From: Dactylosporangium sp. AC04546
GTDB taxonomy: Bacteria; Actinomycetota; Actinomycetes; Mycobacteriales; Micromonosporaceae
Direction of reading: 5' to 3'
DNA length: 64,000 nt
Assembly: GCF_022095675.1 (NCBI RefSeq)
Contig: NZ_JAHYSG010000053.1
Span: 17,503-81,502 of the forward strand
Part shown: piece after piece, positions 50,707 through 60,700 of the stretch
Layout of the letters: each line of letters starts with the position of its first letter
Position numbering within the stretch: the first letter of the stretch is position 1
Position numbers and translations under genes: made by a program
Notes under the pieces: model-generated
Seen by the model: the letters and a program-made list of their open reading frames with translations, nothing else
What the model was told of the DNA's origin: nothing
Databases searched by the model: none

Positions 50707-51543
50707 ATGGATATCTGGCAGGCGGCTGTGCTCGGCGTGGTCGAGGGTGTCACCGAGTTCCTGCCGGTGTCGTCCACGGGCCATCTGACGATCACCGAGA
50801 AGATCATGGGCATCCCGATCGACGACAAGGGTGTCACCGCGTTCACCGCGATCATCCAGGTCGGCGCGATCATCGCCGCGATCATCTACTTCCGGGCCGA
50901 CATCGGGCGGTTCATCGCCGGGTTCGTCAAGGGCGTCGCCAGCGCCGAGGGGCGCAAGCAGGACGGCTGGCGGATGGCGATCAACGTGATCATCGGCTCG
51001 GTGCCGATCGCCGTCGTCGGGCTGCTGTTCAAGGACCTCATCGAGGGCGCGCTGCGCAGCCTGTGGTTCGTGGCCGGCGCGCTCGTCGTGTGGAGCCTGG
51101 TCATGGTCACCGCCGAGCACGTGGCCCGGCACCGGCGCGGCGAGGGGCAGGTGACCTGGAAGGACTCGCTGCTCATCGGGCTGGCCCAGTGCATCGCGCT
51201 GGTGCCCGGCGTGTCCCGCTCGGGCGCCACGATCAGCGCCGGGCTGTTCCGCGACCTCGATCGGGTGACCGCGACCCGGCTGTCGTTCTTCCTCGGCATC
51301 CCGGCCCTCGCCGCCGCCGGCGCCCTCGAAGGCGTGCAGCGGGCCGGCGAGGTCGCCGACACGGTCGGCTGGGTGCCGGTGGGCGTCGGCCTCGTCGTGA
51401 GCTTCGTCGTGGCCTACGCGTCGATCGCCTGGCTGCTGAAGTTCGTCGCCAGCCACTCGATCGCGTCGTTCGTCTACTACCGGGCCGCGCTCGGCGGCGT
51501 GATCGTCGCCCTGCTGTGGGGCGGCGTGGTCGCCGCCACCTAA
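50707..51543 (+). CDS. uppP: Undecaprenyl-diphosphatase
   Basis: 278 residues, eight membrane helices, with the family signatures EGVTEFLPVSSTGH (residues ~14-27) and PGVSRSGATISAGL. The enzyme regenerates undecaprenyl phosphate, the lipid carrier for peptidoglycan, and confers basal bacitracin tolerance. It starts 28 bases from the divergent HEAT-repeat gene. The stop overlaps that of cutA. Confidence 0.96.
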   Translation: MDIWQAAVLGVVEGVTEFLPVSSTGHLTITEKIMGIPIDDKGVTAFTAIIQVGAIIAAIIYFRADIGRFIAGFVKGVASAEGRKQDGWRMAINVIIGSVPIAVVGLLFKDLIEGALRSLWFVAGALVVWSLVMVTAEHVARHRRGEGQVTWKDSLLIGLAQCIALVPGVSRSGATISAGLFRDLDRVTATRLSFFLGIPALAAAGALEGVQRAGEVADTVGWVPVGVGLVVSFVVAYASIAWLLKFVASHSIASFVYYRAALGGVIVALLWGGVVAAT

Positions 51544-51869
51544 AGAGACGCCGGCGACGTCCGCCGGTCCAGGTAGTTGAGGTAGGACCGGGTGCCGGGC
51601 ACGATCGGCACGCCGACGATCTCCGGGTTGGGCTCCGGGTGGCGGTCGACCAGGTAGGCGGTCAGCTCGTCGAAGCGCTCGACCCGGGTGCGCAGCACCA
51701 GCTGCCACTCCTCCGTCTCGACCAGCGCACCGTCGTGCCAGTTCATCGAGAGCACCGGCCCGATCACCTGGGCGGCGGCCGCGAGCCGCGAGTGGGTGGC
51801 CGAGCGGGCGAGGTACGCCGCGTCCTGCCGGGTCGTGAAGGCCGTCGACACCTGCAGATATTCCGTCAC
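51540..51869 (-). CDS. cutA: CutA1-like divalent cation tolerance protein
   Basis: 109 residues from GTG 51869 (the frame runs to 51893). Reads VSTAFTTRQDAAYLARSATH, AAAAQVIGPVLSMNWHDGAL, EEWQLVLRTRVERFDELTAY and HPEPNPEIVGVPIVPGTRSYLNYL: the trimeric CutA1 fold, though the usual C.N....SIY.W is only partly kept (Cys is absent). Role in metal tolerance is poorly defined even in model organisms. Confidence 0.85.
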   Translation of the reverse strand: MTEYLQVSTAFTTRQDAAYLARSATHSRLAAAAQVIGPVLSMNWHDGALVETEEWQLVLRTRVERFDELTAYLVDRHPEPNPEIVGVPIVPGTRSYLNYLDRRTSPASL

Positions 51870-51927
51870 GACGAACCACCGTACCCGACACACGTATCTG
51901 TCCTAGTCAGGGCCGCTCCTATGGGGC

Positions 51928-54015
51928 ATGGACATCAACGTTGTACTGGAAGAGTCACGGTTACAGCGGCTCGGGCTGTTCGTCAGCGGCATCGAGGTGA
52001 CCCAGGCCGTGCAGTTCTTCGACGCCGAGCGGCACCTCACGGACCCGGCCGACCGGCAGGGTGACAACGCGCTGCGCCTGGTGTCCGGCAAGCCGGCCTG
52101 GGTCCGGGTGTACGTCGCGAGCGTGTTCGGCGCCTCCGGCCTGACCGCCGAGCTGACCGTGCAGCGCCGCCGCCTGGGCTTCCTCTACACCCCGGTCGCG
52201 ACGCTGAGCCCGCACGCCTCGTCGGCGACGTCGGTGCCGCCGTCGTTCGGCACCACGTACGCCGGCACCCGCGGCACCATCGGCGAGACCGTCAACTTCG
52301 TCGTGCCGGCCGGCGAGATGATCGGCCACCTACGCCTCGTGGCCCGGGTCCGCAGCGGCGCCCGCACCGCCGAGGCGACGATCGACGTCGAGGTGACGCT
52401 GCGCCAGACGCTGCGCCTGGCCGGCGTCCTGATCTCCTACAACGGGCCGAGCGGCATGCAGCAGGGCGCCCCGAACCTCACGCTGCCCGCGCCCGCGCTC
52501 GCCGACCTCCAGGCGATGGCCGGCACCGCGCTCACGCTGTTCCCGGTCGAGTCCACGGCCGCGTTCCGGGTTGCCGGGACGCTCACCCAGACGGTACCGC
52601 TGCAGTCGGCCACGTTCCCGCCGAGCGGCTGCGGCGCCGCCTGGGACGCCCTGCACGCCCGGGTCGCGACGGTGCGCACCGCCGACGGCAACCAGCCGGG
52701 CTGGATCTACTACGGGCTGCTGCCGTCCGGCACGCCGATGGGCCCGGTCGTCGGCTGCGGTGGCGGCGGCGTCGCGGTCGGCCCGATCGGCGATCCGTGG
52801 ACCCTCGCGCACGAGGCCGGGCACGCGGCCGGGCTGGCCCACGCGCCGTCCGGCGGGGCGCCGAACCCCGACCCGAACTTCCCTCCGTACGAGCCCTACG
52901 ACCCGGCCGGCGTTGCGCAGGGCCACGACGGCGAGTACGGCCTCGACGTCAACACCGGCAACGTGCTGTCGCCGCAGACGTTCCAGGACGTCATGGGGTA
53001 CGCCTGGCCGAAGTGGATCTCGCCGTACCACCACGGCCGCCTGATCAACGCGGCCGTGCTCAGCCCGGTGACGGTCGGCATGGACCACCCGTGGTGGCGC
53101 GACCTGGTCTGGCAGGAGATCAAGATCCCGCCGGTCGGTCCCCCGCCGGTCGAGCTGCCGGTGCACCCGCAGGTCGAGCTGCGCCACGTCGTCTCGGTGC
53201 TGGTCCTCATCGAGGACGGCCGGGTCGGCGACGTGGTGAAGGTCGCCCGCACCCGGGCCCACCCGGAGCTGCCGGCGGCCGGGGCGACGCCGTTCACGGC
53301 GAACCTGCGCGACGCCGAGGGCCGGGTGCTCGCCAGCGGCGTGTTCGTCCGGCTGACCACCGCGGCCTGCGGCTGCGCGGGTCTGCCCGGACGTCCGCCG
53401 TCCTCGTACGTCGCGCAGGCCTTCCTGCCCGACGTCGCCCCGGGCGCGACGCTCGACATCACCACCCGCGGCGAGACGGTGTGGCGCCGCGAGGCCCCGG
53501 GCGAGCCGCCCCGGGTCGCCCTGGCCGAGCCGAAGGTCTCGCGCTCGGGCGCGGTCACGGTGGCGTGGGAGGCGACCGCGGGCGCCGCCGAGTACTGGCT
53601 GCGGTGGTCCCGTGACGGCGAGTCGTGGGAGTCGGTGGACGTCGACCTGACCGGGCGCGAGCTGGAGCTCGAACCGGGCCGGGTGCCGTCCGGAGAGGGC
53701 TTCCTGCAGGTCGTGGCCCACGACGGGTTCCACTCGGCGGTCTCCGACCCCGTGCGGATCCGGGTGCCCGACCTGGTGCCGCAGGTCGCGATCCTGCACC
53801 CGCGGGACGGCTACACCTACCTGGCCGGGCAGGAGCTGCGGCTGTGGGCCTCGGTCATCGGCACCGCGTCCGACGCCGTCTGGACGGTCGACGGCGCCGA
53901 GGCCGGCCGCGGCCTGGACGCCTGGGCCGCCCTGGAGCCCGGCGAGCACCGCATCACGGTGGCCGTGGACGGCGCGGAGGCGACGGTCACGGTGACGGCC
54001 GAGCGCTTGGACTGA
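51928..54015 (+). CDS. Metzincin-type zinc metalloprotease without signal peptide
   Basis: 695 residues. The catalytic motif HEAGHAAGLAH (His295-His305) is a perfect HExxHxxGxxH metzincin zinc site and DVMGY around Met356 provides the Met-turn. N-terminal ~170 residues are beta-rich and the C-terminal ~300 contain Ig/fibronectin-like beta domains (RVALAEPKVSRSGAVTVAWE). No signal peptide, lipobox or membrane segment is present: it starts MDINVVLEESRLQRLGLFVS. It may act in the cytoplasm, leave through another route, or be released on lysis. Ends with a 58-bp gap to the next gene. Confidence 0.85.
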   Translation: MDINVVLEESRLQRLGLFVSGIEVTQAVQFFDAERHLTDPADRQGDNALRLVSGKPAWVRVYVASVFGASGLTAELTVQRRRLGFLYTPVATLSPHASSATSVPPSFGTTYAGTRGTIGETVNFVVPAGEMIGHLRLVARVRSGARTAEATIDVEVTLRQTLRLAGVLISYNGPSGMQQGAPNLTLPAPALADLQAMAGTALTLFPVESTAAFRVAGTLTQTVPLQSATFPPSGCGAAWDALHARVATVRTADGNQPGWIYYGLLPSGTPMGPVVGCGGGGVAVGPIGDPWTLAHEAGHAAGLAHAPSGGAPNPDPNFPPYEPYDPAGVAQGHDGEYGLDVNTGNVLSPQTFQDVMGYAWPKWISPYHHGRLINAAVLSPVTVGMDHPWWRDLVWQEIKIPPVGPPPVELPVHPQVELRHVVSVLVLIEDGRVGDVVKVARTRAHPELPAAGATPFTANLRDAEGRVLASGVFVRLTTAACGCAGLPGRPPSSYVAQAFLPDVAPGATLDITTRGETVWRREAPGEPPRVALAEPKVSRSGAVTVAWEATAGAAEYWLRWSRDGESWESVDVDLTGRELELEPGRVPSGEGFLQVVAHDGFHSAVSDPVRIRVPDLVPQVAILHPRDGYTYLAGQELRLWASVIGTASDAVWTVDGAEAGRGLDAWAALEPGEHRITVAVDGAEATVTVTAERLD

Positions 54016-54073
54016 CGCGGTTGCCGCACGGCTGCGGGCGGCGCGGTCGGCCGGCCGCCCGCTACCGCCGGGG

Positions 54074-55531
54074 CTAGGAGCGGCTCGACCAGGCCATCCG
54101 CTGGGTGTCGAGGGCTTCCAGGAGGTACGACCAGACCTCGCTCAGCGTCGGGAAGCTGCCGATCGCGTGCCACAGCGCCTGGACCGGGACCCCCGCCGTG
54201 ACGGCCACCGTCGCCGAGTGGGTGAGCTCGGCGATGTTGGTGCCGACGAACGTCGCGCCCAGCAGCGTGTCCGTGCGGCGGTCCACCACCAGCTTGGCCC
54301 GGCCCCGGTAGTGGTCGCGCTGGACCCGGCCGCCGTACACCTGGGACAGGTCGGTCTCGACCGTCTCGACGTCGTGGCCGCGGGCCGTCGCCGCCGCCTC
54401 GGTCAGGCCGGCCACGCCCACCTCGGGGTCGGTGAAGATCACCTGGGCCACGCTGCCGGCCCGGACGCGGTCGGTGTGGCGGTTGAACGGGGACTCGTCC
54501 AGGGCGGCGCCGGTCGCGCGGGCGGCGATCACCTCGCCGGCGACGCGGCCGTGGTACTTGCCGATGTGGGTCAGGTAGGACTCGCCGGTGACGTCGCCGA
54601 CCGCGTACAGCCAGGGCTGGCCGTCGACGTTGAGGTGCTCGTCGACGGTGAACCGCTCGGGGAGGCCGGCGCCGGCGGACGCGGGGCGGCGGCCGGCCGC
54701 GACCAGGATCTCGTCGACGACGATCTCCTGACCGTCGGAGAGGGTCACCACCGCGGGGGCGCCGTGGACCAGGCCCGGGCCGGCGTCGGTGACGATCTCC
54801 CGGGAGACCCGGGCGATCGACTGGTTGAGGCGGACGTCGACGCCCGAGGCGCGCAGGCCGTCGGCCACCGCCACGCCCGCGAACGACTCCTGGGCCGGCA
54901 GCAGGCGGTCGGAGCGCTCGACCATGATGATCTGTACCGCGCCGAGCGCGCGCAGCCAGGTGGCCGACTCGCAGGCGACCAGGCCGCCACCGAGGATGAG
55001 CAGGCGGCGGGGCACCTCGCGGACGGCGGTCACGTCGCGGGAGAACCACGGGCGGGCCTCGGCCAGGCCGGGGACCTCCGGGCAGTACGGGAAGCTGCCG
55101 GTGGCCACGACGACGGCGTGCCGGGCGCGGATCGTCCGGCCGTTGACCTCGACGGTCTTCTCGCCGGTGACGCGGCCCTTGCCGCGGATGACGTCGACGC
55201 CCCACGACAGGGCGGTGCCGACGAAGCCGGTGTCGTCGTAGTGGTCGACGAGCGCGTCGCGGCGGCGCAGCACCCCCTCGACGTCGAGATGCCGGTCGGC
55301 CAGCAGCTCGCGGACGCCGCCCACGTCGCGGCCGTCGCTCAGCAGGTGCTCGGGGGCGAGCAGTGCCTTGCTCGGCACGCAGGCCCAGAACGGGCACTCG
55401 CCGCCGACGAGCTCCGGCTCGATCATCACGGCGTCGAGGCCGGAGAAGCGGGTGGCGTACAGCGCGGCGGTCTCCCCCGCCGGCCCGGTGCCGATGACGA
55501 CGACGTCCCACTCGGCGCGGTCCGGGTTCAC
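54074..55531 (-). CDS. Flavin-dependent disulfide oxidoreductase (class I)
   Basis: 485 residues (GTG 55531; GTG 55543 also possible). DVVVIGTGPAGETAALYA is the FAD motif, GGECPFWACVPSK holds the redox pair (C-x4-C, with FW instead of the usual LN.G), LLILGGGLVACESATWL is the NAD(P) motif and WHAIGSFPTLSE supplies the His/Glu base in the dimerisation domain. It resembles dihydrolipoamide dehydrogenase, mercuric reductase and mycothione reductase relatives. No Mer genes or lipoyl complexes are near, so the electron acceptor is open. Confidence 0.88.
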   Translation of the reverse strand: MNPDRAEWDVVVIGTGPAGETAALYATRFSGLDAVMIEPELVGGECPFWACVPSKALLAPEHLLSDGRDVGGVRELLADRHLDVEGVLRRRDALVDHYDDTGFVGTALSWGVDVIRGKGRVTGEKTVEVNGRTIRARHAVVVATGSFPYCPEVPGLAEARPWFSRDVTAVREVPRRLLILGGGLVACESATWLRALGAVQIIMVERSDRLLPAQESFAGVAVADGLRASGVDVRLNQSIARVSREIVTDAGPGLVHGAPAVVTLSDGQEIVVDEILVAAGRRPASAGAGLPERFTVDEHLNVDGQPWLYAVGDVTGESYLTHIGKYHGRVAGEVIAARATGAALDESPFNRHTDRVRAGSVAQVIFTDPEVGVAGLTEAAATARGHDVETVETDLSQVYGGRVQRDHYRGRAKLVVDRRTDTLLGATFVGTNIAELTHSATVAVTAGVPVQALWHAIGSFPTLSEVWSYLLEALDTQRMAWSSRS

Positions 55532-55600
55532 GGTTCCGGTCACCGCCGGTGAATACCCGTCGCCCGATCGTGAAACCCGGGGCAACGATATCCTCCCCGG

Positions 55601-57088
55601 GTGCAGCCGGAGCTCTTCGACGTGGCCGACGCGCCGGAGCTCCGGTCGCCGGTCGCCGACGCCTCGATGCGGGCGCGGTGGCGGGCTCTCATCCTCACCG
55701 ACCCGGTCGCCCGGCTGGTCCGCAACGCGGCGCACGCGGACGTGCACGAGGCGTACGACCTGCGCCAGCTCGCCCTCGCCGCGATCGACATCGCGGTCGC
55801 CTCGCTCGGGTTCGCCCGGCCGGTCACGCTGGCCGAGCTGGTCGACGAGATCGCCGGGCTGGCCGCGCTCATGCGTCCGGACCCGGCGGCCGCGCTCGAC
55901 GCCGCACGCTGGGTGATCAAGGGGCTGCTCAACGACGCCGACAACCAGAGCGCGTTCGTCTACCCCTTCGTGGACACCGCTCGCGGCGCCAGCGAGGAGT
56001 TCGCGTTCAAGCTGCTCCAGCTCCAGGACGGGCCGGACGGCGCCGTCGTGCTCGCCTCGCCGCAGGCGGTCATGGTGTACCTCAACGGCCTCGACCTCGA
56101 CGTGGACGACGCCGAGGCGGCGTTCTCCGTGGTACTGCAGCGGCAGCTGCGGGACCGCCGCTTCGAGGCCGCCGGGCGCACCGCGACCCAGGCCGAGCGC
56201 GTGTCCGTGGCCATGTCCGCGTCGCTCGCCGACGTGCTCGACGCCACCCGGCGCGACGTGCGGGCCTTCGACTGGGTGACCGACGTGCCGAGCCGGCTCG
56301 AACGGGCCCGCGAGCACGTCGAGGCCCGCATCGCCGCCGACGCCGAGGTGCTCAACCACGTCGCCGCCGGCATCGACACCGAGACCGACGCCGCCGTGCG
56401 CCGGGCGTCGGGTGACCTCGTCGACACGCTGCGCCGCATCCGCCAGGTCCACCTCGACCTGGCCGAGCGGGTCGCCGGAGCACGCGGTGTGTTCCTCCAG
56501 GCCCAGCTCAGCCAGGTGTTCGCCCGCCGGATCCAGCTGCGGCTGCTCAACATCGAGGCCGAGCTGTTCCAGCCGGTCCTCCAGCTCACCCAGCCGCGGG
56601 CGCAGCCGGTCGCCGAGGCGTTCGGCGACCGGATCCTCGGCCTGCGCGTGCCGCGGCTGCTGCACCTCGACGGCCTCACCGACATGCTGCTCGCCCCGCC
56701 GCGGGTGACCGGGCCGGCCGAGGCCGAGCCGGAGCTGCCCGGCGAGACCGAGGGCGTCGACCTCCAGTCGTACCCGCCGGCCGTGGTGGCGGCGGCGACC
56801 CGGATCCTGCGCCGGGCCGAGGACCGGCCGGTCCCGCTGTCCGCGCTGCTCGCCGAGGCCGGCGACGCCGACGAGCGGGAGCTGGTGCTGCTCTCGGCGC
56901 TGTGGGCGTACGCGCCGGACAGCACCGGCGACGAGGAGGACGACGGCCTGACCGCGCTCACCGCCGGCGTGGCGGCCGAGCGGACCGGGGCGCTCCTCGA
57001 TCACCCCGGGGTGTGGGGCGACGACCTGATGGTGACGTACCGGCGGGACGAGCGACTCGTCGAAGGAGCAGAGGAGCCCGTGGCGTGA
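55601..57088 (+). CDS. JetA/MukF-like (kleisin-type) subunit of an SMC operon
   Basis: 495 residues from GTG 55601; TATCCT at 55589-55594 would place the start site at the GTG, so it may be leaderless. The protein is almost entirely helical (DLRQLALAAIDIAVASLGFA; RLERAREHVEARIAADAEVL) and acidic at the C-terminus. Length and position before a winged-helix-like gene and an SMC-like ATPase match the kleisin JetA/MksF of Wadjet and Mks systems, although sequence recognition is by architecture, not by a motif. It overlaps the next gene by 4 bases. Confidence 0.65.
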   Translation: MQPELFDVADAPELRSPVADASMRARWRALILTDPVARLVRNAAHADVHEAYDLRQLALAAIDIAVASLGFARPVTLAELVDEIAGLAALMRPDPAAALDAARWVIKGLLNDADNQSAFVYPFVDTARGASEEFAFKLLQLQDGPDGAVVLASPQAVMVYLNGLDLDVDDAEAAFSVVLQRQLRDRRFEAAGRTATQAERVSVAMSASLADVLDATRRDVRAFDWVTDVPSRLERAREHVEARIAADAEVLNHVAAGIDTETDAAVRRASGDLVDTLRRIRQVHLDLAERVAGARGVFLQAQLSQVFARRIQLRLLNIEAELFQPVLQLTQPRAQPVAEAFGDRILGLRVPRLLHLDGLTDMLLAPPRVTGPAEAEPELPGETEGVDLQSYPPAVVAAATRILRRAEDRPVPLSALLAEAGDADERELVLLSALWAYAPDSTGDEEDDGLTALTAGVAAERTGALLDHPGVWGDDLMVTYRRDERLVEGAEEPVA

Positions 57089-57786
57089 CGGTGCCGATGG
57101 AGGACGTGTGGGCGGCGGCCGAGCTGGTCGCGTTCGGGCTGCGGCCCGGCGCTCGGCCGAGCGAGGGCAACCCGTACGGGCTGCTGCTCGAGCGGTACCG
57201 CACCAGCACCGCCTTCCGCGACGCCGTCGACACCGTCGCCGGCGGCCTCGGCCTGGTCGTCCTGGGCGCGCCGCCGCGCACCGGCCTGGTGCTCACCACG
57301 CAGCCCGGCAGCGTGTTCGCGGTGCGCATGGCCGACCTGCGCGGCGGCAACCTCGGCGCCGACGACAAGCTCATCGCCGGCCTGGCCGTGCTCGGCATCG
57401 CCGCGTACGCGTTCCCGACCGACGCCGACCTCGACGCGACCGAGGTGAAGATCGTCGAGGTGGCCGCGCTGGACCGGTTCATCCGCGACGCCATCGAGCG
57501 CCTCCCCGCCGCGACGGACGGGCCGGCCGACACCGAGCACCGCCGGGCCGCCGACGTCTACCGGCGCACCGCCGCGTTCCGGCCGAAGGACCGCCAGCCC
57601 GGCCCGGCCCGCGGCTGCACCCAGTTCGCCGTGCAGGAGGTGCTCGGCTGGCTCGTCGAGCGGGGCGCCGCGCGGGCGATGCCGCAGATGGGGCCGTCGA
57701 CGTACCAGCTCACCGACCGCTTCCGGCTGCTCGTCGCCGACATGGCCGGTGGCGAGGCGCTCTCGGCGCTGCGGGCGGCGGCCTGA
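57085..57786 (+). CDS. JetB/MukE-like (winged-helix) subunit of an SMC operon
   Basis: 233 residues from GTG 57085, inside a GTGA overlap with gaggag upstream (57071-57076). N-terminal helices (VWAAAELVAFGLRPGARPSE) and a C-terminal winged helix (TQFAVQEVLGWLVERGAARA, STYQLTDRFRLLVADMAG). In Wadjet/Mks/Muk systems the middle gene is a winged-helix KITE protein that bridges kleisin and SMC. The match is by size, order and fold type. It ends in a TGATG overlap with the SMC gene. Confidence 0.65.
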   Translation: MTVPMEDVWAAAELVAFGLRPGARPSEGNPYGLLLERYRTSTAFRDAVDTVAGGLGLVVLGAPPRTGLVLTTQPGSVFAVRMADLRGGNLGADDKLIAGLAVLGIAAYAFPTDADLDATEVKIVEVAALDRFIRDAIERLPAATDGPADTEHRRAADVYRRTAAFRPKDRQPGPARGCTQFAVQEVLGWLVERGAARAMPQMGPSTYQLTDRFRLLVADMAGGEALSALRAAA

Positions 57787-60700
57787 TGGCGGCGCCCGCC
57801 AGGCTGTGGCGCATCCGCCGGATCCACCTGGACCGCGTCGGGTCGCCGGCCGCCCGGTTCCGCGACGTCTGGCTCGACCTCACCGGCCGCGACGGCCGCC
57901 CGCTCGACACCATCCTGTGGATGCGCAACGGCGGCGGGAAGTCGACGCTCATCGCGCTCGTCTGCGCGCTCATCCGCCCGGACCGGCGCGACTTCCTGGC
58001 CACCGCGACGACCGGCCGGCACCTGGAGGACTGCGTCCTCGGCGCCGACACCGGGCACGTCGTCGTCGAGTGGACCGACCCGGACGGCCGGCGGCTGGTC
58101 ACCGGCGCCGTCTACGAGTGGACCGACCGGGTCCAGCCGGCCGACCCGAACGCGGCGCACGACCGGCTCCGGCAGAGCTGGTACGCGTTCACGCCGGCCG
58201 CCGGGGTCGAGATCGAGCAGCTGCCGTTCGCCGGGCTCGGTGGGCTGCCGACCGACCTGCGCGACTTCGTGCGGACCATCGAGACGCTGCCGGCGGAGAC
58301 CGCAGCAATCGTCACCGCGAAGCAGGACCGCTGGGCCCAGGCGCTGCAGGACCGCGGCCTCGACCCGGGGCTGTTCACCGCGATCCTGAAAATCAACGCC
58401 ACCGAGGGCGGCATCGAGCACCACTTCAAGTTCAAGACGTCCGACGACTTCGTGCAGTACCTGCTGAGCCTGGTCACCGAGCCGACCTCGGCGACGAAGG
58501 TCGCCACGATCCTGCGCGGCACCCGCGAGCGCCTGGCCCGCCAGCCGCGGCTGCGGGCCGAGGTGACGTTCTGCGACGAGGCCACCGGGCTGCTCGCGGA
58601 CCTCGGCAAGGCCCGCTCGTCGCTCGGCGCCGCCGAGGAGCTGGCGGCGGCGGAGCGGGCGGCCGCGGCACGGCTGGCCGGGGCCTTCGCGCTCGCCGCG
58701 ACGGCCGCGGACGAGGCGGCGAAGACGGCGCTGGACAGCGGGGCAGCGGCTCTCGGGATCGCCGAGCGCGCCGCGGCGACGGCGCGGGCGCTCGACGCGC
58801 GCGTGCGGGACCTGCGGTTCCAGGCCGCACGTCTGCATGCCGACGCGACAGTACGGCGGGTGCAGGCGTCGGCGGCGGTCGTCCACGAGCGGCACCGCTC
58901 GCACCGGGCCTGGCAGCTGGTCCCGCTGCTCACCGAGCGCGACGCGCTCGCCGACCGGCTGGCCGCGCTGCGCCACCAGCAGCAGCAGGCCGAGGAGGGG
59001 GCGGCGCCGCTGCGCCGGGCCCGCGCGGCGGCCGCCGCCGTGTACGTGGCGGCGCTGCGGGCCGCCTGCGCCGACCTCGACGCCGCGGTGACCGCGGCCG
59101 GGGCCGCCGCGGACGAGGCGGCCGGCGAGCAGGCGGCGGCCCGCGGGCAGGCCGACGCGCTGCGCTCCGAGCTGGGCGGCCTGGAGGCCCGGTCCCGCAC
59201 CGCGGCCCAGGCACTGTCCACATTCGACAGTGACCTCGCGTCGGCGGTCACGGCCGGCCACCTGCCGCCGCGGCCCGGCCCGGACGCGGCGGTCACGGCC
59301 GGGCACCTGCCGCCACGGTCCGGCCCCGACGCAGCTTCCGGCGCCGGGGCGCTGCCGTCGGCCGGCGACCTCGACGCGGCCCTCGCGGCCGGGCTCGACG
59401 AGGACCGGGAGGCCGAGGAGCGGCTCACCGGGGAGCTGCCGGCCGCCGCGGCCCGGCTCGCCGAGGACCGGGCCGCCCAGGAGCGCGAGCGCAGCGCCGT
59501 GCAGGCGTCGATCACCGAGCTCACCCACCGGCGGGCCACCCTCGACGCCGAGCGCACCCCGCTGCTCGCCGAGATCGACGCCCTCGCCACCGACCCGCGG
59601 CTCACCGCCCTCGCCGAGCGGGACCGCGTCGACCCGGTCGCCGAGCAGCGGCTGCTCGCCGAGCAGCTGGCCGAGGCGATCATCGCCGCCGACCGGCAGC
59701 GCATCCAGCTCGCCGTCGCCGACGCCGAGGACGACCGGGCCGTGCAGGCGCTCGGCTCGGCCCGCGGGCTGCTGCCGGCAGCGCTCGACCTGGCCCGGGC
59801 GGCCGACGTGCTCGCCGCCGAGCGGATCCCGGCCACGACCGGCTGGCACCTGCTCGCCGACGCGGTACCGCCGGACCGCTGGGCCCTCGCCGTGACGGCC
59901 GCGCCCCACCTGGTCGGCGGGCTGCTCGTGCACGACCCGGCCGACCTCGGCCGGGCCCGGGACGCCCTGGAGGCCGCGCAGCTGTACCCGACGAGCGCCG
60001 TCCAGGTCGCCCCGGCCGCCGCGCTGCACGCCGCCGTCGGCGCGCCGGCGCCGGCCGCCGACGGGTTCGTGCTGCCGCCCGCCCCGGCCCTGTACGACCG
60101 CACCGCCGCCGCCCGCGAGGCCGACCGGCGGGCCGCCGGGCGGGCCGGTCGCGGCGTGCGCGTGCAGGAGCTGCTCGACGCCCGCGACCACGACCTGCGC
60201 CTGCGCGACCAGCTGCGGCTGCTCGCCGAGCGCTGCCCGCCCGGCCACCGCGAGCACCTCGACGCCGAGCACGCGCGCCTCACCGAGCTGCTGGCCCGCG
60301 CCCAGTCCCGCTCGGCCGAGCTGGACGCCGAGCGGGCGGGCCTCGACGAGCGGGCCGCCGCGCACGCCGGCCAGCTGCGCGCGCTCGCCGAGCGCCGCCG
60401 CGTCCTGGCCACCCGCCTCGGCGTCCTGACCGACCTGTCCCGCCGGGCCGCCGAGGCGTCCGCGCTGCGCGCCGAGCGCGACGGCCTGCCGGCCCAGCGC
60501 GCGTCGTGCGAGGAGCGCCTCACCCTGGCGGAGGAGCGCGAACGGTCGGCGGCCGCGGTCGTCGCGGCCTCCCGCGCCGACGCCGACCGGCACCGGGCAA
60601 CGCTGCGCGGCTACCGGACCAGGGTCGAGGAGCTGCACCGCCTGGCCGACGGCCCGGTCCCGGCGCCGCTGCCCGGCCTGGCGGCCGCCCAGAGCGCGTA

